This document shows positions 1-11,882 of a stretch of 64,000 nucleotides of DNA, piece by piece. The stretch's first letter is position 1; each line of letters starts with the position of its first letter. Below the pieces are notes generated by a model that was given only the letters and a program-made list of their open reading frames with translations, was not told where the DNA came from and searched no databases. Source of the stretch: Alphaproteobacteria bacterium. GTDB taxonomy: Bacteria; Pseudomonadota; Alphaproteobacteria; Micavibrionales; Micavibrionaceae. The stretch spans positions 219,824-283,823 of the forward strand of contig JADLAT010000017.1 in assembly GCA_020848095.1 (NCBI GenBank), in the 5' to 3' direction. The position numbers were made by a program, and so were the translations under genes.

Positions 1-2623
<2,623 letters not shown>

Positions 2624-2697
2624 AAGAGGGACTATGGCGGGCAAAACCCCTAAAATCAAGATACTATATACGGCGCGGCGGCGCTTTGGCTGCTCGT

Positions 2698-3621
2698 TTA
2701 TTGTATTCCGGTCAGCATCAGCACCAGCGGGATATAAAACAGGGCGATAACCGTGCCCAGGAAAATTGTGGTGGCGGCCTTTTCCGGAACAAGGTCAAGC
2801 TGCGCCGCGAAAGCCACGATATTGGCCGCTGGCGGTACCACCGACATTACCAGCATGAGGCTGTAAACCTCTGGCGTAAACATATGGAAAAACAATTTGT
2901 CCAGCAGGATAAACCCGCAGACCAGCCCCGGCCAGAGCACGAATTTCCCTAACAATGCCAAGGAGAAGAAACGCGGCCCGATTACCAGATGCCGCACATT
3001 GGAGAGCGCCGCGCCGATAATCATCATCCCGATTACGACATATGCGCCCTTGAAATAGGTCCAGTAGATAAAAAAGGCCTCCGGGACTTCGACCTGTGCG
3101 CCGCGCAGAATAAAGGCCAGCGCCATGGCGTAGAGCGTAGGGAATTTGGCCAGTTTTTTTAAGCTGGAGCGCATATCAAAGCGCCCGCGCGCGGCGATGT
3201 AATAACCGATCGTGGCTTCATAAACCGACCCGCCCAGCATGGCAAAAACATAGATGGCCACAGCCTCCGGCGGGAAAAGCAGCAAAACCAGAGGCAGGCC
3301 AAAATACCCCGTATTGCCCATGGACGCCGTCAGGGCCAGAATATTGGCCTCTGGCCCTTCATAGATTTTGCGCCCCACCTTTAACATGCTCAGACCAATC
3401 AGGGCATGAATGGCATACAGGATGAACGGTAGAATTGTATATTCAGGCCGAAAATCAAGCTGAATAATAAAGCCGAACACAACCACGGGCAAAAATATGA
3501 AAAGAGCCAGATTGGCCAGTGTCGTGCGGTCCACCTGCAAAAAACGCCCGGCGATGAACCCCAGACCGATCAGGATATAGAGCGGGATGAGCGTTACAAC
3601 CAAGGTGAAGAAAATGTCCAT
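2698..3621 (-). CDS. AEC family transporter (auxin efflux carrier-like permease)
   Basis: A 307-residue inner-membrane protein made almost entirely of hydrophobic segments, about ten by eye. It has the family's conserved features: an N-terminal [15 protein letters not shown] helix, an [12 protein letters not shown] segment in the first half, and a [14 protein letters not shown] segment near the C-terminus. AEC proteins (Pfam Mem_trans) export or exchange small organic anions such as malate, but the substrate cannot be read from this sequence. The gene lies between ribF and ileS on the same strand, with gaps of 47-56 and 74 bases, so co-transcription is plausible. It is an unusual guest in that neighbourhood. 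Confidence 0.88.
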   Translation of the reverse strand: MDIFFTLVVTLIPLYILIGLGFIAGRFLQVDRTTLANLALFIFLPVVVFGFIIQLDFRPEYTILPFILYAIHALIGLSMLKVGRKIYEGPEANILALTASMGNTGYFGLPLVLLLFPPEAVAIYVFAMLGGSVYEATIGYYIAARGRFDMRSSLKKLAKFPTLYAMALAFILRGAQVEVPEAFFIYWTYFKGAYVVIGMMIIGAALSNVRHLVIGPRFFSLALLGKFVLWPGLVCGFILLDKLFFHMFTPEVYSLMLVMSVVPPAANIVAFAAQLDLVPEKAATTIFLGTVIALFYIPLVLMLTGIQ

Positions 3622-3668
3622 TTTTCCACTATATCTTTAACGCTGACCGGAGCAAGCCCGCGTTATGA

Positions 3669-4613
3669 TTATGAAGGGCTATTTTGTGAAAGAATTTTAC
3701 GGGCCAGCGCGCAGTCCTTTTCCATCTGGCGCGTGAGGTCGGCCAGCGTGTTGAATTTTGCCTCTCCGCGCAAATGCTGCACCGGCTGGACGCATAAGGT
3801 TTTCCCATAAATTTCTTCGTTAAAATCAAAGATGAATGTTTCCACCTGCGCCGTTTGTACTTCGAACATCGGGCGAATACCGATATTCGTGGCGGCGGGA
3901 TGCCAGGGCGAATCATGCGTGCCGCCCTTCCCATCGATAATTTTAGCCCAGACGGCATATACGCCATAGGCCGGATGCACCGCATCACCAATGGCCATAT
4001 TTGCGGTGGGGAAGCCCAGATCCCGCCCGCGCCGATCACCGCCCACGATCGTACCGCGCAGCTCCCACTTCCAGCCCAGAATTTCGTTGGCTCCGGCGAT
4101 ATCTCCCCGGCGCAAAAGCTGACGGATTTTACTTGAGGAAAAGACTTCCTGATTATCCCCGCAAAACTTATCCAGAACAGTTACCGGAATACCCGCTTTT
4201 TCTATATCCTCTGGCCCGCCCGCGCGGAGCTGGCCGAAACGGAAATCGCCGCCGATCACAATATGAGAGGCCCCAAGCCCAGATAACAGTACATTATGTA
4301 TAAATTTATCCGCGCTCTGGCTGGCAAAATCCCAGTCAAAGGGCAGGGAAAAGAGGAGATCGACACCGCATTCCGCAAGGCGCGTTTGCTTCAGGGCCGC
4401 GGGCGTGAGGCGGTTTGGCGGCGCATCGGGCTGGAACAACGTATGGGGATGCGGCTCAAAAGTCAGAACGCCAAAACGCCTCCCCTGCGCCGCCGCGATT
4501 TCAGCGGCCCGGCTCAGCAAAAGCTGATGCCCGCGATGAAGCCCATCGAAATTTCCGATGGCAATCACCGCGCCCTTATCAGATTCCGGCACATCCCGGC
4601 AGGTTTCATACAT
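3669..4613 (-). CDS. ribF: Bifunctional riboflavin kinase / FAD synthetase
   Basis: Converts riboflavin to FMN and then FAD in the cytoplasm. The N-terminal adenylyltransferase domain carries IGNFDGLHRGHQ near residue 25. The C-terminal kinase domain carries GRDLGFPTAN and ends with a typical RGEAKFNTLADL-like segment. The open frame extends upstream to 5003, but the family starts near MYETCRDV. Two ATGs lie two codons apart, at 4619 and 4613. A GGAG sits one base before the first and seven bases before the second, so I chose 4613. It is first in a minus-strand run with the AEC gene and ileS, and divergent from lspA. Confidence 0.93.
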   Translation of the reverse strand: MYETCRDVPESDKGAVIAIGNFDGLHRGHQLLLSRAAEIAAAQGRRFGVLTFEPHPHTLFQPDAPPNRLTPAALKQTRLAECGVDLLFSLPFDWDFASQSADKFIHNVLLSGLGASHIVIGGDFRFGQLRAGGPEDIEKAGIPVTVLDKFCGDNQEVFSSSKIRQLLRRGDIAGANEILGWKWELRGTIVGGDRRGRDLGFPTANMAIGDAVHPAYGVYAVWAKIIDGKGGTHDSPWHPAATNIGIRPMFEVQTAQVETFIFDFNEEIYGKTLCVQPVQHLRGEAKFNTLADLTRQMEKDCALARKILSQNSPS

Positions 4614-4752
4614 TTTCATGCTCCACAGGTATAAGGGTTTTTCGGGCAAACTCAACATGCCTGTAAAGGCGGCATTTCCTCTCCCCCCTTGTGAGAGCCG
4701 TGCGGGCGCTGTATTGTACCCGAAATCGATAACAGGACGATTCGTATTTTCC

Positions 4753-5331
4753 ATGTATAAAGTCTTTTTCTTTGGCCTTGCCGCCGTGTTTTTTATTGCC
4801 GACCAGATCAGTAAATGGGCGGTGACGGAACGCTTTATCCGCCCGGCGCTGGGCGGTGAATATGGCGAGAGCCTCTCTTTGGGTGCATGGCTCATGCAGG
4901 CGCCGGCGCTTTTGCCGCCTGTGCAAATTCCCGTACTGCCGTTTTTTAATATTGTCATGGTCTGGAACCGGGGGGTGAGTTTTGGCCTGTTCAACACCCA
5001 CACGGATTACGGACCGCTGGCGCTGGGCCTGCTTTCCGTAGCCATTATCATCGTTTTTTCTGTCTGGCTCCTGCGCAGCCAAAGCCGTTTACAGAGATTG
5101 TCTATTGCTCTGGTGATTGGCGGTGCGCTTGGCAATGTGATGGACCGTATTCGTTTTGGTGCCGTGGTTGATTTTCTGGATTTTCATGCCTTTGGAATTC
5201 ACTTCCCGGCCTTTAACATTTCCGATAGCTGTATTTGCATCGGTGTTTTTCTGTTGATCATCGAATCCTTCTTTTTTGAAAAAGCCGGGAAAGGTGATAA
5301 ACAGTTTAAAGCGATCTCAAACAAAACCTGA
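4753..5331 (+). CDS. lspA: Lipoprotein signal peptidase (signal peptidase II)
   Basis: Cleaves the signal peptide of prolipoproteins at the inner membrane after diacylglycerol transfer. The 192-residue product has four hydrophobic segments. It also has both catalytic-aspartate motifs: GNVMDRIRFG followed by VVDFLDF, and FNISDSCI, a slight variant of the usual FNxAD. VWNRGVSFGLF is the conserved NxGxxF region. The start at MYKVFFFG places the first membrane segment at the N-terminus; the frame is open upstream but that part does not resemble the family. It begins a tightly spaced plus-strand set, and the next gene is itself a lipoprotein 17 bases downstream. Confidence 0.95.
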   Translation: MYKVFFFGLAAVFFIADQISKWAVTERFIRPALGGEYGESLSLGAWLMQAPALLPPVQIPVLPFFNIVMVWNRGVSFGLFNTHTDYGPLALGLLSVAIIIVFSVWLLRSQSRLQRLSIALVIGGALGNVMDRIRFGAVVDFLDFHAFGIHFPAFNISDSCICIGVFLLIIESFFFEKAGKGDKQFKAISNKT

Positions 5332-5348
5332 CCTCCGGAATTATAAAA

Positions 5349-5885
5349 ATGGCGAATTATAACGGTAAAATAGTATTTTTCTCTCTCATGACGGCGCTTG
5401 CGTTTTCGCTTGGCGCTTGTTCGAATGCGAAAGAGAAGCTGGGGCTCAACAAATCCGCTCCTGATGAATTTCAGGTGGTGCGGCGCGCGCCTCTGGCGAT
5501 GCCGCCGGATTATGCCCTGCGCCCGCCGCAGCCCGGCGCACAGCGACCTCAAGAGCGTTCAACCGTCGATCAGGCACGCCAGACCGTGTTTGGCGCGCAA
5601 GCAAGCGGCAACGCAGCGGCTGCGCCCACAAATGCGGGGGAAGCCTTCCTGCGTGAAGCGGGTGCACAACTGGCCGACCCGGGCATTCGTACAAAAGTCG
5701 ATATGGAGACACAGGCTCTGGGCGATAAGAACAAGCCCGTTATCAAGAAAATCATGTCCATTGGCCGCGATACGGCGCCTTCCGCCAGCGTTGTGAACGC
5801 CCCGAAAGAGGCTGAGCGCCTGAAAAACAACGCCGCGCAAAAACAGCCGCCGACATCCGGCGAAACCCCCACGGTTGTAGAATAA
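5349..5885 (+). CDS. DUF3035 family lipoprotein
   Basis: A 178-residue predicted lipoprotein. An N-terminal hydrophobic stretch ends in the lipobox SLGAC with Cys24. It is followed by the DUF3035 hallmark: a KEKLGL segment, then FQVVRRAPLAMPPDYALRPP and a proline-rich run. The family is largely alphaproteobacterial and its function is unknown. The remainder is low-complexity, rich in Ala, Pro and Gln, and probably extended in the periplasm. It lies 17 bases after lspA, whose product would process it, and 14 bases before an M16 peptidase, so it is probably in the same transcript. Confidence 0.88.
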   Translation: MANYNGKIVFFSLMTALAFSLGACSNAKEKLGLNKSAPDEFQVVRRAPLAMPPDYALRPPQPGAQRPQERSTVDQARQTVFGAQASGNAAAAPTNAGEAFLREAGAQLADPGIRTKVDMETQALGDKNKPVIKKIMSIGRDTAPSASVVNAPKEAERLKNNAAQKQPPTSGETPTVVE

Positions 5886-5899
5886 AGGTCCTTTAGACA

Positions 5900-7414
5900 A
5901 TGACATTCCCCTTCTCTCTCCGCCGCACGGCCTCTGTACCGGTTGTGGCTCTGGCTCTGTTTTTCTCTGTGATGCAGGTTGCGCAGGCCGACACGATAAA
6001 GCTTCAGAAAAAAGAAGTGGTCTCCGGCACGCAGCCCGAAGAAGAAGATGCAGAGCGCAAAAAAGTTTTTGATGCGGAATCCTTTACGCTGGACAACGGG
6101 ATGGAGATTGTCGTTATCCCCAACCACCGCGCCCCGGTTATTACGCATATGATATGGTACAAGGTCGGCGCGGCGGATGAGGAATGGGGCAAATCCGGCA
6201 TTGCGCATTTTCTTGAGCATTTGATGTTCAAAGGTTCTGACCGTGTGAATATGCCGCCTTTGGCGCCGGGCGAATTTTCCAAGCTTATCCGCTCCATGGG
6301 TGGAAATGACAATGCGTTTACCTCTCATGATTATACGGCCTATTTCCAATCTGTTGCCTCGGACCGGCTTGAGGATGTCATGCGCATGGAAGCGGGCCGT
6401 ATAAACGGTATGAACCCGCCCACCGGTGAGATCGAATCCGAGCGCCGCGTGGTGCTGGAAGAGCGCCGCCAGCGTACCGATAACGATCCGCGCGGGCAGT
6501 TCAACGAGCAGCTTGCTGCTGCCGCCTTTATTAATCACCCTTATGGTATTCCCGTTATTGGCTGGGGCCATGAAATCAGCCAGATGCAATGGGCGGATGT
6601 TAAATCCTTCTATGATCGCTGGTACGCGCCGAATAACGCTATTCTCGTTGTTTCCGGCGATGTCAGCCCGGCGGATGTTTTTCAAAAGGCCATTAGCATT
6701 TACGGTTCCTTGCCGCAGGAAACCCTGCCGGGGCGTAACCGCCCGCAATCGCCCGCGCTGAACTCCAGAACCACCGTTACGCTTGAGCATCCGGCCATTC
6801 ATGAGCCTATGACACAGATTCTCTACCGCGTGCCCAGTGCCCGTCAGAACAAAAAGGAATCGCTGGCGCTGGAAGTGCTGGCGGAGATTATGGGCGGCGG
6901 GCCAAGCTCCCGGCTTTATAAGACCCTGGTATCGGAGAAAAAAATCGCGACAGAGGCCGGGTTATCCTATAGCAGCGATTCCTGGGATGATGCCAGCCTG
7001 TGGGTCTATGCCACGCCCGCCAAGGGCCGGACGCCTCAGGATCTTGAAAAGGCTTTGGAACAGGAATTGCGCGTGCTGGTTTCAAAGGGCGTTACGCCAG
7101 AGGAACTGGCGGATGCAAAATCCCGCTTGCAGGATGAGGCCGCCTACGCGCTTGACAGCCTGACCGGGCCAGCGATGGTGATTGGTAATGCGCTGGCGAC
7201 CGGGGCGAATATCGAAGATGTTGAATACTGGCCCTATGATATTGCCGAAGTGACGGCGCAGCAGGCTCTGGCCGTTGCCAGAGCCTATCTCAACCCCGAT
7301 GCGCCGGGTCCTCACCCGCCGGTGACCGGTTATCTCCTGCCGAAGGCTGAAAAGAAAAGCGCGCCCGATAAAGAGCCCAAGCCCCAAAGGCGGCGGGAGC
7401 AAGAAGTACGATGA
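5900..7414 (+). CDS. M16 family zinc metallopeptidase, catalytic subunit
   Basis: A secreted pitrilysin/processing-peptidase-like protein of 504 residues. A signal peptide of about 30 residues ends QVAQA. The inverted zinc motif HFLEH is at residues 103-107, with the conserved downstream acidic ERRVVLEERR around 181-190 providing the third ligand. The second half has the M16 C-domain feature GGGPSSRLYKTLV. The tail is lysine- and glutamine-rich. It overlaps the next M16 gene by 4 bases (ATGA). Catalytic and non-catalytic M16 subunits often form heterodimers, and the pair here has exactly that composition. The peptide substrate is unknown. Confidence 0.93.
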   Translation: MTFPFSLRRTASVPVVALALFFSVMQVAQADTIKLQKKEVVSGTQPEEEDAERKKVFDAESFTLDNGMEIVVIPNHRAPVITHMIWYKVGAADEEWGKSGIAHFLEHLMFKGSDRVNMPPLAPGEFSKLIRSMGGNDNAFTSHDYTAYFQSVASDRLEDVMRMEAGRINGMNPPTGEIESERRVVLEERRQRTDNDPRGQFNEQLAAAAFINHPYGIPVIGWGHEISQMQWADVKSFYDRWYAPNNAILVVSGDVSPADVFQKAISIYGSLPQETLPGRNRPQSPALNSRTTVTLEHPAIHEPMTQILYRVPSARQNKKESLALEVLAEIMGGGPSSRLYKTLVSEKKIATEAGLSYSSDSWDDASLWVYATPAKGRTPQDLEKALEQELRVLVSKGVTPEELADAKSRLQDEAAYALDSLTGPAMVIGNALATGANIEDVEYWPYDIAEVTAQQALAVARAYLNPDAPGPHPPVTGYLLPKAEKKSAPDKEPKPQRRREQEVR

Positions 7415-8790
7415 AAAAACAGCTTTTTGCGTGCGCCATTGCGATTTTATGTCTGGGGGGTTTCGGATACCCCTCCGGCGCACGCGCGAGCCTGCTGAAC
7501 ATTCAGGAAGTTGTCAGCCCCGGCGGGATTACCGCCTGGCTGATTGAGGATCATTCCGTTCCGGTTATCGCGCTGGAATTTGCCTTTCGCGGCGCGGGAT
7601 CCATACAGGACTCGCCGGAGAAGCAAGGGCTGGTGCGAATGGCCTCCAACACCATGGATGAGGGTGCGGGCGATTTAAACGCACAGGCCTTTCAAAAGGA
7701 ATTGCGCGACCGTGTTATCAGCTTGCATTTCGGTGCCAGCCGCGATCATTTCAGCGGCTCGCTGAAAACGCTCACAAAGAACAAGGCGCGGGCTTTTACG
7801 CTTTTGAACATGGCCCTGACCAGCCCCCGATTTGAAGCCGAAGCCGTAGCCCGCATGCGCGCGGCGAATGAAAGCCGGATTCGCTCTTCCCTTTCGGACC
7901 CGGAATGGATGGCTGCCCGGCTGCAAAATGACAAGGTTTTTGCCGGACACCCTTACGCGCTGAACAGCGGTGGGACGCTCTCCTCTCTGGACCGGATTAC
8001 GTCCGCCGATCTACAGAAATTTCACAAGACCATGCTTGGGAAAAATAATCTGGCCGTGGCCGTGGCCGGTGATATTGAGGCCGATGATCTGGCACTGGCG
8101 CTGGATGAGATTTTTGGCGCATTGCCGAGCGTTACGATCGCAGAGCCTGTACATATCGACATTCAAAATCAGGGAAAGATTTTCCTTCTGTCGCAGGACA
8201 CCCCGCAAACGATTATCGAGATAATGCAGCCCGGTATTAAACGGAATGACCCCGCATATCACACAGCGCAGGTGATGAATTTTATTTTAGGATCCTCCGG
8301 CTTTGGTTCGCGCCTGACCGAGGAAATCCGGGAAAAAAGAGGCCTGACCTATGGTATATATACCGGGCTTCAAAGCATGGATTACGCCGATGGTTTGAAT
8401 GTTTCGACCTCCACCGCGAATGAGAATGTTCCTGAGATGCTGAAGCTTGTTCGGGCGGAATTCATGCGTATGCAAGAGAGCATGGTTACGGATCAGGAGC
8501 TTGCCGATGCGAAATCCTATCTTATTGGCTCCCTGCCCCTGTCTCTTACCTCCACCGATAGTATTGCCGGGCTGGCGCTGGCGCTTCAGCTTGATCATCT
8601 GCCGCGTGATTATCTGGACGTGCGGGAGCGGAGCATTCGCGCCGTTAGCGCGGGCGATATTAAAAAACTTGCTGAAAGCCTGCTTGCCCCCGCGCAGTTC
8701 ACAACCGTTATGGTCGGGAATCCGGCGGGTTTGAACGCAGAAAACACACCAAATCTGGAAACCATAACATCGTTGCCGAATGTCCAATAA
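7411..8790 (+). CDS. M16 family peptidase-like protein, non-catalytic partner
   Basis: A 459-residue exported M16 homologue with a signal peptide ending near GARAS. Where the catalytic subunit has HFLEH, this protein reads GLVRMASNTMDEG, so the zinc ligands are missing and it should be inactive. The C-terminal domain keeps GSSGFGSRLTEEIREKRGLTYG, the arginine/tyrosine region that contacts substrate in active dimers. It overlaps the upstream catalytic subunit by 4 bases and pgi by 11. The natural reading is a chaperone-like or substrate-binding half of a two-gene M16 peptidase. Confidence 0.92.
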   Translation: MKKQLFACAIAILCLGGFGYPSGARASLLNIQEVVSPGGITAWLIEDHSVPVIALEFAFRGAGSIQDSPEKQGLVRMASNTMDEGAGDLNAQAFQKELRDRVISLHFGASRDHFSGSLKTLTKNKARAFTLLNMALTSPRFEAEAVARMRAANESRIRSSLSDPEWMAARLQNDKVFAGHPYALNSGGTLSSLDRITSADLQKFHKTMLGKNNLAVAVAGDIEADDLALALDEIFGALPSVTIAEPVHIDIQNQGKIFLLSQDTPQTIIEIMQPGIKRNDPAYHTAQVMNFILGSSGFGSRLTEEIREKRGLTYGIYTGLQSMDYADGLNVSTSTANENVPEMLKLVRAEFMRMQESMVTDQELADAKSYLIGSLPLSLTSTDSIAGLALALQLDHLPRDYLDVRERSIRAVSAGDIKKLAESLLAPAQFTTVMVGNPAGLNAENTPNLETITSLPNVQ

Positions 8791-10354
8791 TGCACTGACA
8801 AAACGGCCAGAATGGCTGGCCCTCGAAAACCATTTCAAAGAAATGGAAGATGTGCCCTTGCGCGCGTTGTTTGCCGATGATCCTTCGCGCTTTGATCATT
8901 TCCATCTTCGGCTTGACGGGCTGCTCTTTGATTATTCCAAGCATAAAATCAATGCCCGGACCAAAGCGCTTTTATGCGCGCTGGCCAGAGCTTGTGATGT
9001 GGAGGGGTGGCGCGCGCGTATGTTGAGCGGCGCGGCCATTAACACTACAGAAAACCGCGCCGTTTTGCATATGGCCCTGCGCGGCTCTACCCCGGAGGGG
9101 CTGGAGGTTGATGGAGAAAATGTCACGGATTTCGTGCAAGATACGCTTGCATTGATCAAGACCACGAGCGAGCGCGTGCGCGCCGATAAATCCATCACCG
9201 ATGTTGTGAATATCGGTATTGGTGGCTCCGATCTTGGCCCGCGCATGATGTGCCGGGCGTTGATCGCCAGCGCGGACGGGCCGAATATCCATTTCATCTC
9301 TAACATTGACGGCGATGCGCTTTCGCTTTTGCTTGGAAAGCTTAACCCGCACAGCACCGTCTTTTTGATTGCCTCTAAAACTTTTAACACGCTGGAGACG
9401 CTTACCAATACGGCGGCGGCCAGAGACTGGCTTCTGGCGGCGCTTGGCCCGGATAAGGTTTATGATCACTTTCTGACCATGACCGCCAATCCGGAGGCTG
9501 CGCTGAAATTCGGGATTGCGCCCGCCAATATCCTGCTCTTGCGGAACTGGATCGGGGGCCGTTACAGCCTTTGGGGCGCGACCGGGCTGGCGCTCGCCAT
9601 TGCCTGCGGTTTTGAGGTTTTCAACGACATGCTGAAGGGGGCGGCAGTGGCGGACCGTCATTTCATCCAAAGCCCGCTGGAGGAGAATATCCCGGTGCTT
9701 ATGGCCCTTATCGGCATATGGTACAGAAACTTCTGGAAATATGATGCGCTGGCCATTTTACCCTACGCGCAAAGTCTTGAAATTCTTCCCTCCTATATCC
9801 AGCAGCTGGATATGGAATCCAACGGTAAGGGCGCAGGTAAAAACGGAGAAACGCTCGATTATCAGACCGGGCCGGTTGTTTTTGGAGAAACCGGCAGCAA
9901 TGCCCAGCACGCCTTTATGCAGCTGTTGCATCAATCGCGGCAGGTGATCCCCGCCGAATTTATCGCCATTGCCGGAGCGCATCACGGCATGAAAGCGCAT
10001 CATATGGCGCTTTTTGGTAATGCGCTGGCGCAGAGCAAGGCGCTTATGGATGGGCTGGAGAACACAAGCGAGCCTTGTAAAAACTTCCCCGGAAACCGGC
10101 CCAGCAGTACCCTTATTCTGGATCAGCTTGATGCTTATCATCTTGGTATGCTGCTGGCGCTTTATGAGCATAAGATTGCCGTACAGGGCGCGATCTGGAA
10201 CATCAACAGCTTTGATCAATGGGGGGTGGAGCTGGGGAAATCCATAGCCGATGCGTTGATCAAGGATTTTGATAACGATACGCGCAACACCTGTACCGAT
10301 AGCTCCACAGCCGGTCTGGCGCAGTATTTTAGAGAAAAATTCATAAAATCTTAG
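8780..10354 (+). CDS. pgi: Glucose-6-phosphate isomerase
   Basis: Interconverts glucose-6-phosphate and fructose-6-phosphate in glycolysis and gluconeogenesis. The 524-residue product contains NIGIGGSDLGPRM in the first sugar-isomerase domain, the family signature WIGGRYSLWGATGL, and QWGVELGKSIADAL near the C-terminus. The ATG at 8780 lies inside the 3' end of the second M16 gene (11-base overlap), so translation is probably coupled. It ends the plus-strand series that starts at lspA. Confidence 0.96.
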   Translation: MSNNALTKRPEWLALENHFKEMEDVPLRALFADDPSRFDHFHLRLDGLLFDYSKHKINARTKALLCALARACDVEGWRARMLSGAAINTTENRAVLHMALRGSTPEGLEVDGENVTDFVQDTLALIKTTSERVRADKSITDVVNIGIGGSDLGPRMMCRALIASADGPNIHFISNIDGDALSLLLGKLNPHSTVFLIASKTFNTLETLTNTAAARDWLLAALGPDKVYDHFLTMTANPEAALKFGIAPANILLLRNWIGGRYSLWGATGLALAIACGFEVFNDMLKGAAVADRHFIQSPLEENIPVLMALIGIWYRNFWKYDALAILPYAQSLEILPSYIQQLDMESNGKGAGKNGETLDYQTGPVVFGETGSNAQHAFMQLLHQSRQVIPAEFIAIAGAHHGMKAHHMALFGNALAQSKALMDGLENTSEPCKNFPGNRPSSTLILDQLDAYHLGMLLALYEHKIAVQGAIWNINSFDQWGVELGKSIADALIKDFDNDTRNTCTDSSTAGLAQYFREKFIKS

Positions 10355-10451
10355 GTGTATTCTTCTTATACTTAAAGGAGTGGGTTAGTATAGGCGGGAT
10401 AGCGCGTTTTTGTAATGATCGCGCCCCCCTCAAGCCCTCGCAGGAGACCGC

Positions 10452-11753
10452 ATGAATACGATCGTTCCGGACCCCAGCGAACTTCTGCCGCTTAGCCAGC
10501 GGGAGCTTGACGACATCGCCGAGCTTCATGCCATGTATATGCGTGGACAGCGCGGCGGGCAGCGCGCGGCCATAAAGTATCGCAATCTCTCCCGTCTGGA
10601 TTTTAGTAAAAAGACCTTTAATCAAGCCGATTTCACAGGCTCGCTTTTCGTTGAGGCCAATCTTTCGCACGGTGATTTTACCGGGGCATCTTTTTTTGCC
10701 TGTGATATGCGCAACGCCAATATGCGCAACGGAAATTTCTCGCGCGCGGATTTTCGCGGCGCTTACGTCGCCGGGGCCAATCTGGCGGGCGCGGATATGA
10801 GCAATGTCGATCTGCGCGAGGGCAAGATCATGAAGCGCGGCGAGCATGGCGAGCTGGTTGATCGCAAACGATCCGGCGGCACGGGGGCAAAGGCCGTTTT
10901 CTCCGGTGCCCGGCTGACGGAAACTAATCTCTCGGGGGCGCAGGCCTCCTCCGCCGATTTTTCGGATGCGGATTTAAGCGGCGCGGTTCTGACCGATGCC
11001 AATCTGGGCGGGGCCAGTTTTGAGGGCGCAAACCTGACCGATACGGACATGACCGGGGCCAATCTGTGCCATGCCAGTATGCGCTCCGCTGTTATTACCG
11101 GCATGTTGATGGAGCGCATCGAGAAAACCGGCCTTGATATGAGCGGCGCGATCACCGAACGCGATATGGGCAGCAAGCTGGAGAATCTGGGCAAAACCCT
11201 GCCGGAGCTTCTGGAGGAGCATACGCTCTGGGTTGCCACGGCGGGGCGCAGCGGACGGCAGCTGGATTTGAGCGGTTATGATCTGCGCGATGTGCTGGAT
11301 CTGAAGAAATTTCCGCTTACGGCCATACAGTGTATCGGTGGTAATTTTCTTAATCAGGATTTGCGCGGGGCGGAAATGCAAAGCGCGGTTTTTGATCGCT
11401 CGGACTTTCGAGATTGCCGCATGACGGGTGCGGATTTACGTGGCTCCACCTTTAAATATGCCAAGCTGGCCCGCGTGAATTTAACCGATGCCAAGATATG
11501 CCCTCTCAAATTTTCCAAAGGTGGTGAAGAAAATATCCGCCGCGCCGACCTCAGCGGCGCCAATATGCGTTTTTCCACGCTTAAAAGTGTGGATCTGCGC
11601 GATGCCATCATGATGGGGGTGGATTTAACCAACACGATCCTCAGCGAGTGCGATCTACGCCGGGCCGATCTGACCGGGGCTATCCTTAAAGGAGCAAAAA
11701 TTGAAAATTGCCGCCTTGAGGGGGCTATAGTGGATTTGACGGCGCTCAAATAA
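10452..11753 (+). CDS. Pentapeptide-repeat protein
   Basis: A 433-residue protein dominated by A(D/N)LxX pentapeptide repeats in two blocks, roughly residues 50-220 and 285-430, for example ANLSHGDFTGASF and ANLTDTDMTGANL. Such repeats fold into a right-handed quadrilateral beta-helix. The middle (about 220-285) is non-repetitive and may separate two helices. There is no signal peptide. The start ATG follows a good AGGAGA at a 5-base spacing. Some family members mimic DNA and protect gyrase, while others are scaffolds; nothing here identifies the role. It is separated from pgi by 97 bases that contain its own leader. Confidence 0.9.
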   Translation: MNTIVPDPSELLPLSQRELDDIAELHAMYMRGQRGGQRAAIKYRNLSRLDFSKKTFNQADFTGSLFVEANLSHGDFTGASFFACDMRNANMRNGNFSRADFRGAYVAGANLAGADMSNVDLREGKIMKRGEHGELVDRKRSGGTGAKAVFSGARLTETNLSGAQASSADFSDADLSGAVLTDANLGGASFEGANLTDTDMTGANLCHASMRSAVITGMLMERIEKTGLDMSGAITERDMGSKLENLGKTLPELLEEHTLWVATAGRSGRQLDLSGYDLRDVLDLKKFPLTAIQCIGGNFLNQDLRGAEMQSAVFDRSDFRDCRMTGADLRGSTFKYAKLARVNLTDAKICPLKFSKGGEENIRRADLSGANMRFSTLKSVDLRDAIMMGVDLTNTILSECDLRRADLTGAILKGAKIENCRLEGAIVDLTALK

Positions 11754-11846
11754 CATTCTTCAGTGCGCTTGTCCAAAGCCGGATAGGCCGGATTCCGATT
11801 ATTCAAAGTTACCCACACCGGGCATGTCGTGATTTAGCCAAAAGAC

Positions 11847-11876
11847 CTGACAAGTACAAGAGCTGCGCAGTATTGT
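11847..11876 (+). promoter_or_regulatory. Weak candidate promoter for mutL
   Basis: CTGACA at 11847-11852 and TATTGT at 11871-11876, with an 18-base spacer. The predicted start site would fall at or beside the mutL ATG at 11883, giving a leaderless mRNA. This agrees with the absence of a Shine-Dalgarno site there. Motif strength is modest. Confidence 0.3.
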
Positions 11877-11882
11877 CGCCTT

